This document shows positions 1 to 7,286 of a DNA stretch of 39,929 nucleotides, piece by piece. The DNA comes from Lachnospiraceae bacterium (lineage in GTDB: Bacteria > Bacillota > Clostridia > Lachnospirales > Lachnospiraceae), in the NCBI GenBank assembly GCA_910575835.1, contig CAJTGB010000041.1:1-39929 (forward strand), read 5' to 3'. Each line of letters starts with the position of its first letter. Position 1 is the first letter of the stretch. Made by a program: the position numbers and the translations under genes. The notes beneath the pieces were generated by a model. It saw nothing but the letters and a program-made list of their open reading frames with translations. It did not search any database and was not told the DNA's origin.

Positions 1-110
1 CCCAACGCAAGTTGTAAGACCCCTTGAAGACGACAAGGTAGATAGGGCGGAGGTGGAAGTGCAGTAATGTATGGAGCTGACCGCAACTAATCGGTCGAGG
101 GTATGACCAA
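1..110 (+). rRNA. 23S ribosomal RNA, 3' end (partial)
   Basis: The first ~110 bases read as the 3' terminal part of a bacterial 23S rRNA: a GATAGGGCGGAGGTGGAAG block followed by the ACTAATCGGTCGAGGG block that closes helix 1 of the large-subunit RNA. The gene begins outside the window. The exact 3' end cannot be fixed from one strand alone and could lie a few bases further on. No 5S rRNA follows in the next 600 bases; the next RNA gene is tRNA-Asn. Confidence 0.9.
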
Positions 111-243
111 AGCGGAGATAGGTAGAAGAAGGATGAACAGGATTTCTTGTATGCAGTTTTGAAGGTACATGGAGAAAAGCACTTGCTATATAAGATACGG
201 AAGAGTATAATATAGTTAGTGTTTCTTTCGATTAATGGAATAA

Positions 244-268
244 TCCTCGATAGCTCAATGGTAGAGCA
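244..268 (+). repeat. Truncated duplicate of the tRNA-Asn 5' half
   Basis: These 25 bases are identical to the first 25 bases of the intact tRNA-Asn at 350-374 (acceptor 5' strand plus D arm), 106 bp upstream of it. After 268 the copies diverge and no anticodon arm or T arm can be formed, so this is not a functional tRNA. A direct repeat of a tRNA segment is what integration or partial loss of an element at a tRNA gene can leave; a local tandem duplication is the alternative. Confidence 0.75.
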
Positions 269-349
269 ACCGTAATGGTTACATACCGGAAAAAGTTATT
301 GCAGGATACACAAAAACAGGTTTGTAAATTTGTGCAAACCTCACAATAG

Positions 350-421
350 TCCTCGATAGCTCAATGGTAGAGCACACGGCTGTTAACCGTGGGGTTGTTG
401 GTTCGAGCCCAACTCGGGGAG
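350..421 (+). tRNA. tRNA-Asn (anticodon GTT)
   Basis: A complete 72-nt cloverleaf. The 7-bp acceptor stem (TCCTCGA with TCGGGGA) is followed by a G discriminator; the D arm contains GCTCAATGGTAGAGC. The anticodon stem CACGG/CCGTG has loop CTGTTAA with anticodon GTT at 382-384, and the T arm has GTTCGAGCC. CCA is not encoded. It is followed at once by a Rho-independent terminator. Confidence 0.95.
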
Positions 422-428
422 TTTGAAA

Positions 429-462
429 AAGCCCGTAAACATCAGCGTTTGCGGGTTTTCTT
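429..462 (+). terminator. Terminator after tRNA-Asn
   Basis: Stem-loop with left arm 429-440 and right arm 447-458, about 12 pairs including G-U pairs, followed by TTTTCTTTG. It lies directly downstream of tRNA-Asn. Confidence 0.75.
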
Positions 463-582
463 TGTTTAAATGTCAAGCCTTGAAAGAGGCACAATAGATC
501 GCATGGCTGCAAAAACAGGCATGTGAGTGTTAACCGAAAAATGAACCGGGATCGCGCTGCATTTCGTATTCCGGCTGTAACT

Positions 583-622
583 GCCTGATAGTAAACAATA
601 TTTTTACTGTCAGGCTTTTTTT
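583..622 (+). terminator. Terminator upstream of the ICE gene block (1 of 2)
   Basis: GCCTGATAGTAAA (583-595) pairs with TTTACTGTCAGGC (603-615) across a short loop with one mismatch, then a run of seven T. No gene is visible between the tRNA terminator and here. The stretch 463-690 holds only these two hairpins. Confidence 0.75.
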
Positions 623-635
623 GTTGCCATTTTTT

Positions 636-664
636 AGCCACGGTATGATGCTGTGGCTTTTTTT
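636..664 (+). terminator. Terminator upstream of the ICE gene block (2 of 2)
   Basis: AGCCAC (636-641) pairs with GTGGCT (653-658) and is followed by seven T. It lies only 15 bases before the ribosome binding site of the gene at 691, so that gene is shielded from rRNA/tRNA read-through, or the hairpin acts as an attenuator. Confidence 0.65.
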
Positions 665-690
665 GATGGATGGGATCAGGAGGGATTCTT

Positions 691-1215
691 ATGGAATTTA
701 CGGAAATGGAAAAACGGATGCTGTACCAGACAGAGGGAAGTGAGCGGTATGCCGTCCTGCAGGAAATGTCTATGGCCTCACGGTATGCCGGGGACCCGGC
801 CAGACGGAAGGCTGCAAAAAGCCTCCTGGAGAAACTGCGCCCCCTGACGGATGCAGAGTGTATGGAGGCCGTACATGACATTCGGAGGAACTACCGGCTG
901 CCCCAGGAGGGGCGGACCATTGGCGAGCTGCTGGCCCAGGCCAGGCAGAGATCCGGCGCCGAACAGCTTAAGGGGCATGACATCATGGGATTGGAACGCT
1001 TCGCCCCGGAGGTGCGTCACATGGTTATATTTGATGTGCTTTCAGGTGATTCTACCGTGGGCGACAAAGGGGACCGGATGCGCCTGTTCCTTACGGACAC
1101 CGGGTATGAGAGATTCAGGGACCGGCAGGAAAAGGGAGAGCTCAGGATACAGAACCATGCGAAGGTTGCACCGGGCGGCCATCTGCACTATGACCGCAGG
1201 GACCGTGTCTTGTAG
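691..1215 (+). CDS. Conserved ICE accessory protein, function unknown
   Basis: The 174-aa product starts at ATG 691, 6 bases after CAGGAGGG; an earlier in-frame ATG at 670 has no such site. It appears soluble, with a charged helical N-terminal half. The C-terminal half contains LKGHDIMGLERF, EVRHMVIFDVL and RLFLTDTGYERF. The protein encoded at 16746-17279 in the inserted 19.4-kb element shows the same motifs in the same order (LQGHDLAGMERF, ETRHMVTVDIL, RFFLSDEGYKNA), so the two are homologues. I do not recognise a biochemical function. It is the first gene of a same-strand block running to virD4. Confidence 0.8.
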   Translation: MEFTEMEKRMLYQTEGSERYAVLQEMSMASRYAGDPARRKAAKSLLEKLRPLTDAECMEAVHDIRRNYRLPQEGRTIGELLAQARQRSGAEQLKGHDIMGLERFAPEVRHMVIFDVLSGDSTVGDKGDRMRLFLTDTGYERFRDRQEKGELRIQNHAKVAPGGHLHYDRRDRVL

Positions 1216-1243
1216 CCAGGAGGGAAAGTAGGAGGTTTTTGTT

Positions 1244-2131
1244 ATGGCTGTATTCCGGGTAGAAAAAACAAAAGACTTCACGGTCATGTGCAACCATCAC
1301 CTGCGCAATGTGAAGCTCTCCCTGAAAGCGAAAGGCCTGCTGTCCCTCATGCTGTCTCTGCCGGAGGACTGGGACTATACCACCAAAGGGCTTGCCTGTA
1401 TCTGCAGGGACGGGGTGGATTCCATTGCCAGCGCGTTAAAGGAGCTGGAGAAGCACGGGTATCTCACCAGGCAGAGGGTCCGTTTTGACAACGGCCGGCT
1501 GGGGGATATTGAGTACACGATACATGAAAAGCCGGTAAGCCAGGAAACATCGGAGGTCCCGCCTAAACGGGAAAATCCAGGACAGGCAAATCCAAGACAG
1601 GCAAAGCCTGGACAGGAAAAACCTGGACAGGGGAAACCTGCACAGGGAAATCCCCCACAATTAAATACTGATCCATTAAACACGGAGAGATCAAAAACGG
1701 ATGGATTAAATACACATCAATCAATCCATCCGGCAGAGCCGGAGGCGGCAGGGCGCCCGGATGGGATGGATAGGACAGAGCTTGTGAACGCATACCGTGA
1801 GATTATCCGTGCAAATGTGGAGTACGGCTTTCTGGTACAGCGGTATGGAGCGCAGCGGATGGATGAAACGGTGGAGCTCATGCTTGAAGTGGTCCTTTCA
1901 AAACGCCCTTTCATCCGCATCGCAGGAGACGATTTCCCCAGGGAGGTTGTAAAGAGCCGGTTCCTAAAGATCAATTCCGGCCATTTGGAGTATGTCTTTG
2001 ACTGCATTGACAAGAACACCACGAAGGTAGGGAACATCAAGGCTTACCTGCTTGCGGCCCTGTATAATGCCCCGGCAACGATGGACAGCTATTACCGGGC
2101 CGAAGTCAACCATGACCTGTACGGCATGTGA
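1244..2131 (+). CDS. DUF6017-type replication-initiator-like HTH protein
   Basis: The 295-aa product begins MAVFRVEKTKDFTVMCNHHL, the start typical of replication-initiator-like proteins of Tn1549/CTn-type elements: an N-terminal winged helix (about 1-95, with SLKAKGLLSLMLSLPEDWDY) and a C-terminal DUF6017 region (about 170-295). The two are joined by a low-complexity linker (about 105-137) of repeated PGQ/KPGQ units. Expected role, from the family, is binding element DNA during replication or maintenance. ATG 1244 follows AGGAGG closely. The gene lies 28 bases after its upstream neighbour. Replication initiation is not shown directly by the sequence. Confidence 0.8.
   Translation: MAVFRVEKTKDFTVMCNHHLRNVKLSLKAKGLLSLMLSLPEDWDYTTKGLACICRDGVDSIASALKELEKHGYLTRQRVRFDNGRLGDIEYTIHEKPVSQETSEVPPKRENPGQANPRQAKPGQEKPGQGKPAQGNPPQLNTDPLNTERSKTDGLNTHQSIHPAEPEAAGRPDGMDRTELVNAYREIIRANVEYGFLVQRYGAQRMDETVELMLEVVLSKRPFIRIAGDDFPREVVKSRFLKINSGHLEYVFDCIDKNTTKVGNIKAYLLAALYNAPATMDSYYRAEVNHDLYGM
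1570..1660 (+). repeat. PGQ-repeat linker coding region
   Basis: Short imperfect tandem repeats of roughly 15-bp units encode NPGQA, NPRQA, KPGQE, KPGQG, KPAQG and NPPQ in the linker of the DUF6017 protein. Such a run can change length by replication slippage. Confidence 0.7.
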
Positions 2132-2181
2132 GCATGGGAAGGGATGTCCCTGAAACAATTCAGGAAAGGAGGCGGGGCACA

Positions 2182-2217
2182 ATGAGGAAAGAAGTGCCTG
2201 GGCCATGCCGGGCGTAA
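2182..2217 (+). CDS. Possible 11-codon leader ORF overlapping the DUF3991 gene
   Basis: The only strong Shine-Dalgarno in the gap (AAAGGAGGCGGGG, 2167-2179) sits before ATG 2182, which opens an 11-codon frame ending at TAA 2217. The larger gene starts at ATG 2205 inside this mini-ORF in another frame and has no good ribosome binding site of its own. Translational coupling by termination and re-initiation would explain the arrangement. It could also be a chance ORF. Confidence 0.35.
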   Translation: MRKEVPGPCRA

Positions 2218-3188
2218 CGAAAGAGCAGATCCAGGAGGCAAGGGAGGCGGATCTGTTCCGTTACCTGCAATTCCATGAGCCGGGAGTTTTAAAGAGGGAC
2301 GGGCCGAACTACCGGCATAAGGGGCATGACAGCCTGGTCTATGTCACCGGGAAGGGATACTGGTACTGGAACAGCCGGGGACGGAGTATCAACGCTTTGG
2401 ATTATCTGGTGGAGGTCCGGGGCTACGGCCTGGTGGATGCGGTGAACACGCTGACGGGCGGAAGGGGCCGGCAGACGGAAAGCCGCCGGAGCGCGCCGGC
2501 AAAAAGCCCTGTGCAGAGGGAGCCGGAGAAAAGGCCCTTTTCCCTTCCCTGGGCGAAACGGTGCGCCACCTTTGCGGTATCATACCTGCAGAGACGGGGG
2601 ATCAGCAGCCGGATAATCAGCCGCTGCTTCCGGTTGGGGCTTCTGTATGAGGCAAGGCACAGGGACGAAGCGGTCTGTGTGTTCGTGGGAAAGGATGACG
2701 GGGGAAAGGCGAGGTTTGCCTGTATGCGGGGCATTGGGACCAGCCTGAAAAAAGATGTGGCCGGCAGCGATAAAAAATTCAGCTTCTGCTACCCGCCGGA
2801 TAGTCCGGGCAGCCGTCAGCTCGCCGTATTCGAGGCGCCCATTGACGCCCTTTCCCATGCCGCGCTACAGGAGCTGGAGGGATGGAAATGGAACGGCTGG
2901 CGCCTGTCCCTGGGCGGGACCTCCCATGTGGCGCTGACTGCTTTCCTGGAACGCCACCCGGAGATCCGGCGTGTTACCCTGTACATGGACAATGACCCTG
3001 CCGGCCTTGTCAACGCCAGGAAGATACGGGACATGCTGAAACAGGACCGGCGCTTCCGGCATATCCGGGTCGGCGTCAACCCGCCCCGGACGGGAAAGGA
3101 TTACAACGAAAAGCTGCTCTGCCTTAGGGAACAGGGTACGGACTGCCAACAACAAAGCCGCCATAGACAGGCGGCAATTTCTATTTAA
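2205..3188 (+). CDS. DUF3991 and TOPRIM domain-containing protein
   Basis: The 327-aa product matches the DUF3991-TOPRIM proteins common in clostridial conjugative elements. The N terminus (about 1-85) has the MPGVTKEQI opening and a zinc-lacking primase-like fold signature (YRHKGHDSLVYV, YWYWNSRGRSINALDYL). The C-terminal half carries TOPRIM motifs: VFEAPIDALS (acidic glutamate motif, about 209-218) and TLYMDNDPAG (DxD motif, about 258-267). TOPRIM domains of this type occur in primases and mobile-element DNA-processing proteins, so a role in element replication or transfer is inferred. ATG 2205 matches the family start, but the ribosome binding site is poorly placed. Confidence 0.82.
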   Translation: MPGVTKEQIQEAREADLFRYLQFHEPGVLKRDGPNYRHKGHDSLVYVTGKGYWYWNSRGRSINALDYLVEVRGYGLVDAVNTLTGGRGRQTESRRSAPAKSPVQREPEKRPFSLPWAKRCATFAVSYLQRRGISSRIISRCFRLGLLYEARHRDEAVCVFVGKDDGGKARFACMRGIGTSLKKDVAGSDKKFSFCYPPDSPGSRQLAVFEAPIDALSHAALQELEGWKWNGWRLSLGGTSHVALTAFLERHPEIRRVTLYMDNDPAGLVNARKIRDMLKQDRRFRHIRVGVNPPRTGKDYNEKLLCLREQGTDCQQQSRHRQAAISI

Positions 3189-3203
3189 GGAGGAATCCAG
3201 ATA

Positions 3204-3485
3204 ATGATGAAAACCGAAAATACCGTTTTACAGATGATCGCCGGGGCTGCCAGGTGCCCGGAGTACGGGCCGGACATGGTAAAGGCCCTGATGGAGAAGC
3301 TGGACATGAACGAGAGGGCCTTCGCCCTCCTGATGAACGTGGCCCCTTCCACCATCCGGCTCTGGACCAGCGGCGCGGCACAGCCCAGCGGCACAGCCAG
3401 GCGGCTCATGCAGATCTACGAGGCCGGGCCGGAGATCGTGGGGAAGATTGCGGGGGAGCCTTCCGCAGAGGGGAGGGATTCTTAA
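3204..3485 (+). CDS. Small helix-turn-helix DNA-binding protein
   Basis: The 93-aa product has a helix-turn-helix around residues 30-65: MNERAFALLMNVAPSTIRLW followed by TSGAAQPSGTARRLMQIYE. This is the layout of antitoxin- or Cro-like regulators that recognise 'GxxxPSGPALRLL'-type operators. ATG 3204 follows AAGGAGG. It lies between the TOPRIM gene and the coiled-coil gene, 15 bases after the former and touching the latter, so it is probably co-transcribed. No toxin partner is visible beside it; it more likely regulates the element's own block. Confidence 0.75.
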   Translation: MMKTENTVLQMIAGAARCPEYGPDMVKALMEKLDMNERAFALLMNVAPSTIRLWTSGAAQPSGTARRLMQIYEAGPEIVGKIAGEPSAEGRDS

Positions 3486-4274
3486 ATGGCAGGCATGGAA
3501 CAGACGGCGGCGGTGCCGGAACAGCCCATTGCAGAAAATGGGCCGGTGCAGGAGCTCCTTGCCCTGCTGAAAGAAAACAATCCGGCCGGCTATCAGGAAT
3601 TTTCAAAGCTGATCGAATCCGTGTCGCTCATGGAGAGCCGCCTTGCCGTGGCGGTGGGGGAACTGGAGGCCATGCGGGGGGACCTGCAGAAGATGCAGAA
3701 CCATTCCCTGAAAGCGGCCCTCCAAAATGCCTGCAGGTCTATGGAGGCCAACATTTCCTCAATGCAGCAGCGTCTGGCCGAAGTGAAGGAAAAGATTGTC
3801 GAGGGGTGCAAAAACGTGCTTGCGGACTTTAAGGAGCGCGGCACCGTGGCCTTAAACGGGATAGCCCGTTTTCTCCATTTGAGGCCGGCATTGGAGGCAG
3901 TCCGGCAGAGCGCGGAATATAACCAGAAGGAAAACAGCCAGTCTATGGCAAAGATCGACGCTTTCGTGTCCGAGTACCATGAGACCGGGAAACACCTGAA
4001 AAATATGCGCCTGGCGCTGATGGGGAAGGAACCGGTGCAGGAGGCCAGAAGCGCCGGACGGATTGCGGCGTGCGTCAAAGCGCCTTACCGTGCCAGCCGC
4101 GCATGTATGGGGGCAATGGAGAAGGGGGCTCTAAAGGCAATGGACGCATTGGACCGGCTGGAGAAGGCGGCAGAGCGCCGGCCCTCTGTCTTAAAGGCCA
4201 TGAAGGAGCAGACGCCAAAAGCGGAGCCGGCAAAGGAAAGGCAGACGCCTTCCCAGGACAAGGGCAGCCGGTGA
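3486..4274 (+). CDS. Helical coiled-coil ICE protein (DUF6674-like)
   Basis: The 262-aa product is almost all helix, with long heptad-like stretches about 35-125 (ESVSLMESRLAVAVGELEAM, ANISSMQQRLAEVKEKIVEG) and a basic, Lys/Arg-rich C-terminal tail. No signal peptide or membrane segment is visible. It resembles proteins annotated DUF6674 in clostridial conjugative elements; that name is from memory and tentative. ATG 3486 directly follows the preceding stop codon, so translation is probably coupled. Function unknown. Confidence 0.65.
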   Translation: MAGMEQTAAVPEQPIAENGPVQELLALLKENNPAGYQEFSKLIESVSLMESRLAVAVGELEAMRGDLQKMQNHSLKAALQNACRSMEANISSMQQRLAEVKEKIVEGCKNVLADFKERGTVALNGIARFLHLRPALEAVRQSAEYNQKENSQSMAKIDAFVSEYHETGKHLKNMRLALMGKEPVQEARSAGRIAACVKAPYRASRACMGAMEKGALKAMDALDRLEKAAERRPSVLKAMKEQTPKAEPAKERQTPSQDKGSR

Positions 4275-4300
4275 TTTACGTGAGAAGGGAGGAAACCTGA

Positions 4301-5227
4301 TTGAATGAGGAACCATTACCGCAGATCTATCTGGTAAAAGATGTGAATTTAGCGGAGTTTGCCTATAAGCTCCATATTTTTGCCGGGGACTTCCTGGGGG
4401 AAAGCGAATTTAACCTGCGTTCCTTTGCAACGAATACCAGTCTGGATTCCATTGCCATTATGGGAAAACGGCACATGTGGCTTTCGGATGCCGTGCTTGC
4501 CTACTGCCCTACGACAGAGCAGTACCGGATGGCCGTCACAACGGAATATCTCGGAGCCAGGGCTTTCCTGTTCCATGCGGAGCGGACGGAGGACGGGCGG
4601 CTGTTTGGGGATGTCCTGATGATGGATCTGGACACGCTGCGGCAGGAGATAGAGAAGAATACCCTGTATCCTTACGGGGTGAGCATGGTTTACCGGGACG
4701 GCACGAAAGCGGAGGTGGGCATTGAAAAGTGGGAGGCAATGGAGCTCTGCGAAAAGGACGCCCTGAAAAACTGGCGTTACCTTTACGCCCCGGAGCGGAC
4801 AGAGGAATGGGAGCAGTATTATTCAAACAGATTCAGCCAGTGGAAAGAGCAGGCGTTCTACTACATGGAGCAGGATCTGGAGGAACGCCTGAACATGGAA
4901 TACATGCTGGAGGCACAGAACCCGGATACGGACATGTACCGCATACCATTGGGGGCGGCAAAACAGATTCTGCTCAATGGGGACGGTCCGGTTTACCGGC
5001 TGCTTCCGGGCGGGGCGGAGGAACTGGCCCCGGTCACGGCCATAACCACCGGCCTCTGGTACATGGAGTACAGGGAGTTTGCCGTCACCCCGGAAAACCT
5101 GGGCGGCGTGGACCGTCTTGTACGCCGGGAGACGGACAGGCTGACCGGAAGGATACCAAGGCCAAAGGAACGGCCAGACCGGAAACATGAGAAAGAAGGA
5201 AAATGCCGCCCTCGCCCGGAGCGGTAA
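4301..5227 (+). CDS. Conserved ICE protein of unknown function (TTG start)
   Basis: The 308-aa soluble product starts at TTG 4301, 9 bases after AAGGGAGG; no in-frame ATG is better placed. It is acidic and aromatic-rich, with a lysine/arginine-rich C-terminal tail (about 280-308). Features include TEYLGARAFLF and LYPYGVSMVYRDG. I do not recognise a catalytic motif. It sits in the conserved accessory block between the coiled-coil protein and the LPD1 protein, as similar genes do in Tn1549-like elements. Confidence 0.7.
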   Translation: MNEEPLPQIYLVKDVNLAEFAYKLHIFAGDFLGESEFNLRSFATNTSLDSIAIMGKRHMWLSDAVLAYCPTTEQYRMAVTTEYLGARAFLFHAERTEDGRLFGDVLMMDLDTLRQEIEKNTLYPYGVSMVYRDGTKAEVGIEKWEAMELCEKDALKNWRYLYAPERTEEWEQYYSNRFSQWKEQAFYYMEQDLEERLNMEYMLEAQNPDTDMYRIPLGAAKQILLNGDGPVYRLLPGGAEELAPVTAITTGLWYMEYREFAVTPENLGGVDRLVRRETDRLTGRIPRPKERPDRKHEKEGKCRPRPER

Positions 5228-5256
5228 ATTTTTGGAAAGAATCGAGGTGATTTGAT

Positions 5257-7275
5257 ATGCCGAAACAGCATGAGGATTTTGGGGAGAAGATCGGGGGCGC
5301 AAAAAAGGACCTCTGGAAAGAGAGGGGGCTTATAGCGGACGACCTGGACGCCATGAACGAGCGGGAGGTCGAGAAATTCGTAAAGAAGGACAACATCTGG
5401 AAAAAGCCGGATTACAAGGCCATGCTTGATGGCGGGATTCCCCTGGGGGTGGTGTATTTCATCAAAAAGGCCAGGGACAGCCTAAACGCTTCCCCACAGT
5501 ATTACCGCAGGGATGATACCCCGGAGAAACGCCTTGCCAGGCAGAAAGAATATATCAGGACGGTCCGGGAGCTGCAGGAGGCGGTGGCGGATGTCCGCAC
5601 CGCGGAGGATGCCGTACAGGTCTGCGACCGTTTCATGGTAGGGAACGGCTATCTGGAACGGGGCCAGGGGTGGGGAGGCAGGGCCTATTACAGCGCCACG
5701 GAAAAAGGCAGGGAGAACCCGGCCATTACCAATAAGCTGCTGAAAACCTTAAATGTAGGCTCTGCTGCTACTTTTGAGCGTGAGTTCGCACAGAAAGCGC
5801 GAAAAGACCAGTTCCTAGTGCCGAAAGGACAGAAGGTGCCGGCAGGTTATTCCATCCGTTTCAATGACGGGAAGAATACTTATTCAAAAAATAATGACTG
5901 GAAAGCGGATACCTGGTATGTGACAAAAGGGTATTCCATCCTGCAGACAAATTTTGATTCCCAAGAGGCGGCCCTGAAATGGGTGCAGGACTTTGCGAAG
6001 CAGAGGGGCAAGAGCGGAAAGACCCGGTTTGTCCCTCCGCAGCTAGAGCATGTGCGCCGTGACGGGCCGGACTTCCGGGGTGGCCGGGAGATTGGCGGCC
6101 AGGAGTATCTTGATACCTTCGGGTTCCGGGGCGGCGAGTTTGGGAACTGGATGAACCAGAACGACCGGCAGGCTTCCCTCAATATGGGATTCGAGGCGCT
6201 GAAAGATCTGGCGTCGGCCCTGCAGGTGAGTGATAAGGATATTGCCTATCAGGGGGAACTTGCCATTGCTTTCGGAGCCAGGGGCAGCGGGAACGCTGCG
6301 GCACATTATGAACCCATGCGCAGGGTCATCAACCTTACAAAGATGAATGGAGCGGGTTCCCTAGCGCATGAATGGTGGCACGGATTTGACGATTACCTGG
6401 GTACGAAGATGGGGGCGAAAGGGCTGCTCTCGGAACAGCCCCGGCTCTATGCCCCATTCCAGAAGCTGATTGAAACCATAAAATATAAACCGGAGACCCC
6501 GGAGCAGGCGGCGGCCCGTACCGAAGCACAGACGGAACGCACACGGAAGAATGCGGCCGGATGGCTGGATTCGGCGGTTCTCGATTCCTTGAAGCGGCAT
6601 GGCAGCGAGGAACATATGGAAACCTACGCTGTTCTCAGGGAGGCGTTTTTGTCCGGTGAGGCCGGCTCCGTGGAACAGATCAACGCTTTCAAAAAGTCTG
6701 TCACCGGACGGGTGATTCCCAAAGAAACGCGGGAAAGGCTGGAAATATTCGAGCACATGCTGTCCGGGATGCAGGCGCAGGAGCCACCGCAGATTGGACG
6801 GGTGGAGACCGATTTCTACCAAAATTCCGTGCGGATGGGTAAGGAATGTGAAAAAGAGGGCGGATATTGGGACAGCAATGTGGAAATGACGGCCAGGGCC
6901 TTTGCCTGTTACATAAAGGATAAGCTGCCTTATCGGTCGGATTATCTGGCAGGCCATGCAGATTGTGCGATCACGTTTGCTACTGATAATGACGGGAAAA
7001 TGGAGATACTGAAAGCCTTTCCGGAAGGGGAGGAACGCAAAGCCATCAATGCGGTGTTTGACGAGATTGTGGCGGATTTGAAGCTGCAGCATATCCTTAC
7101 CCACCAGGAGGTGACGCAGCCCCTTGCGGTGCGCCCTCTTGCGGAGAATGAGCAGATTTCCATGTTTGACAGGGGGCGCCCTTCCGTGATGGAACAGCTT
7201 GCGGTGAAGAACCCGGCAGAAAAAACAAAGCCGGTGCAGACGGTTCCGAAAAAAAGTCACGCACAGGAAATTTAG
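5257..7275 (+). CDS. Large LPD1-domain protein with HEWWH motif
   Basis: The 672-aa product is the largest of the outer element. Residues about 285-400 match LPD1 (large polyvalent protein-associated domain 1): DTFGFRGGEFGNWMNQNDRQ, then GELAIAFGARG, then SLAHEWWHGFDDYLG. The HEWWH at about 371-375 resembles a zinc-protease-type HExxH signature and is conserved in LPD1. A basic region with repeated K/R (about 155-260) may bind nucleic acid. Polyvalent proteins of this kind are thought to enter the recipient with conjugated or phage DNA. ATG 5257 follows GAGGTGATTTGAT. The role is inferred from domain context only. Confidence 0.78.
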   Translation: MPKQHEDFGEKIGGAKKDLWKERGLIADDLDAMNEREVEKFVKKDNIWKKPDYKAMLDGGIPLGVVYFIKKARDSLNASPQYYRRDDTPEKRLARQKEYIRTVRELQEAVADVRTAEDAVQVCDRFMVGNGYLERGQGWGGRAYYSATEKGRENPAITNKLLKTLNVGSAATFEREFAQKARKDQFLVPKGQKVPAGYSIRFNDGKNTYSKNNDWKADTWYVTKGYSILQTNFDSQEAALKWVQDFAKQRGKSGKTRFVPPQLEHVRRDGPDFRGGREIGGQEYLDTFGFRGGEFGNWMNQNDRQASLNMGFEALKDLASALQVSDKDIAYQGELAIAFGARGSGNAAAHYEPMRRVINLTKMNGAGSLAHEWWHGFDDYLGTKMGAKGLLSEQPRLYAPFQKLIETIKYKPETPEQAAARTEAQTERTRKNAAGWLDSAVLDSLKRHGSEEHMETYAVLREAFLSGEAGSVEQINAFKKSVTGRVIPKETRERLEIFEHMLSGMQAQEPPQIGRVETDFYQNSVRMGKECEKEGGYWDSNVEMTARAFACYIKDKLPYRSDYLAGHADCAITFATDNDGKMEILKAFPEGEERKAINAVFDEIVADLKLQHILTHQEVTQPLAVRPLAENEQISMFDRGRPSVMEQLAVKNPAEKTKPVQTVPKKSHAQEI

Positions 7276-7286
7276 GAGGTGAGGGA

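Noticed and set aside
279..881. 200-codon minus-strand ORF over tRNA-Asn and the first ICE gene
   Set aside because: Part of it (VGLEPTTPRLTAVCSTIELS) is the familiar false translation of the reverse strand of a tRNA gene; the rest overlaps terminators and a better gene on the plus strand.
3254..3832. 192-codon plus-strand ORF
   Set aside because: Low-complexity Gly/Arg/Ala-rich frame overlapping two real genes; a GC-bias artefact.
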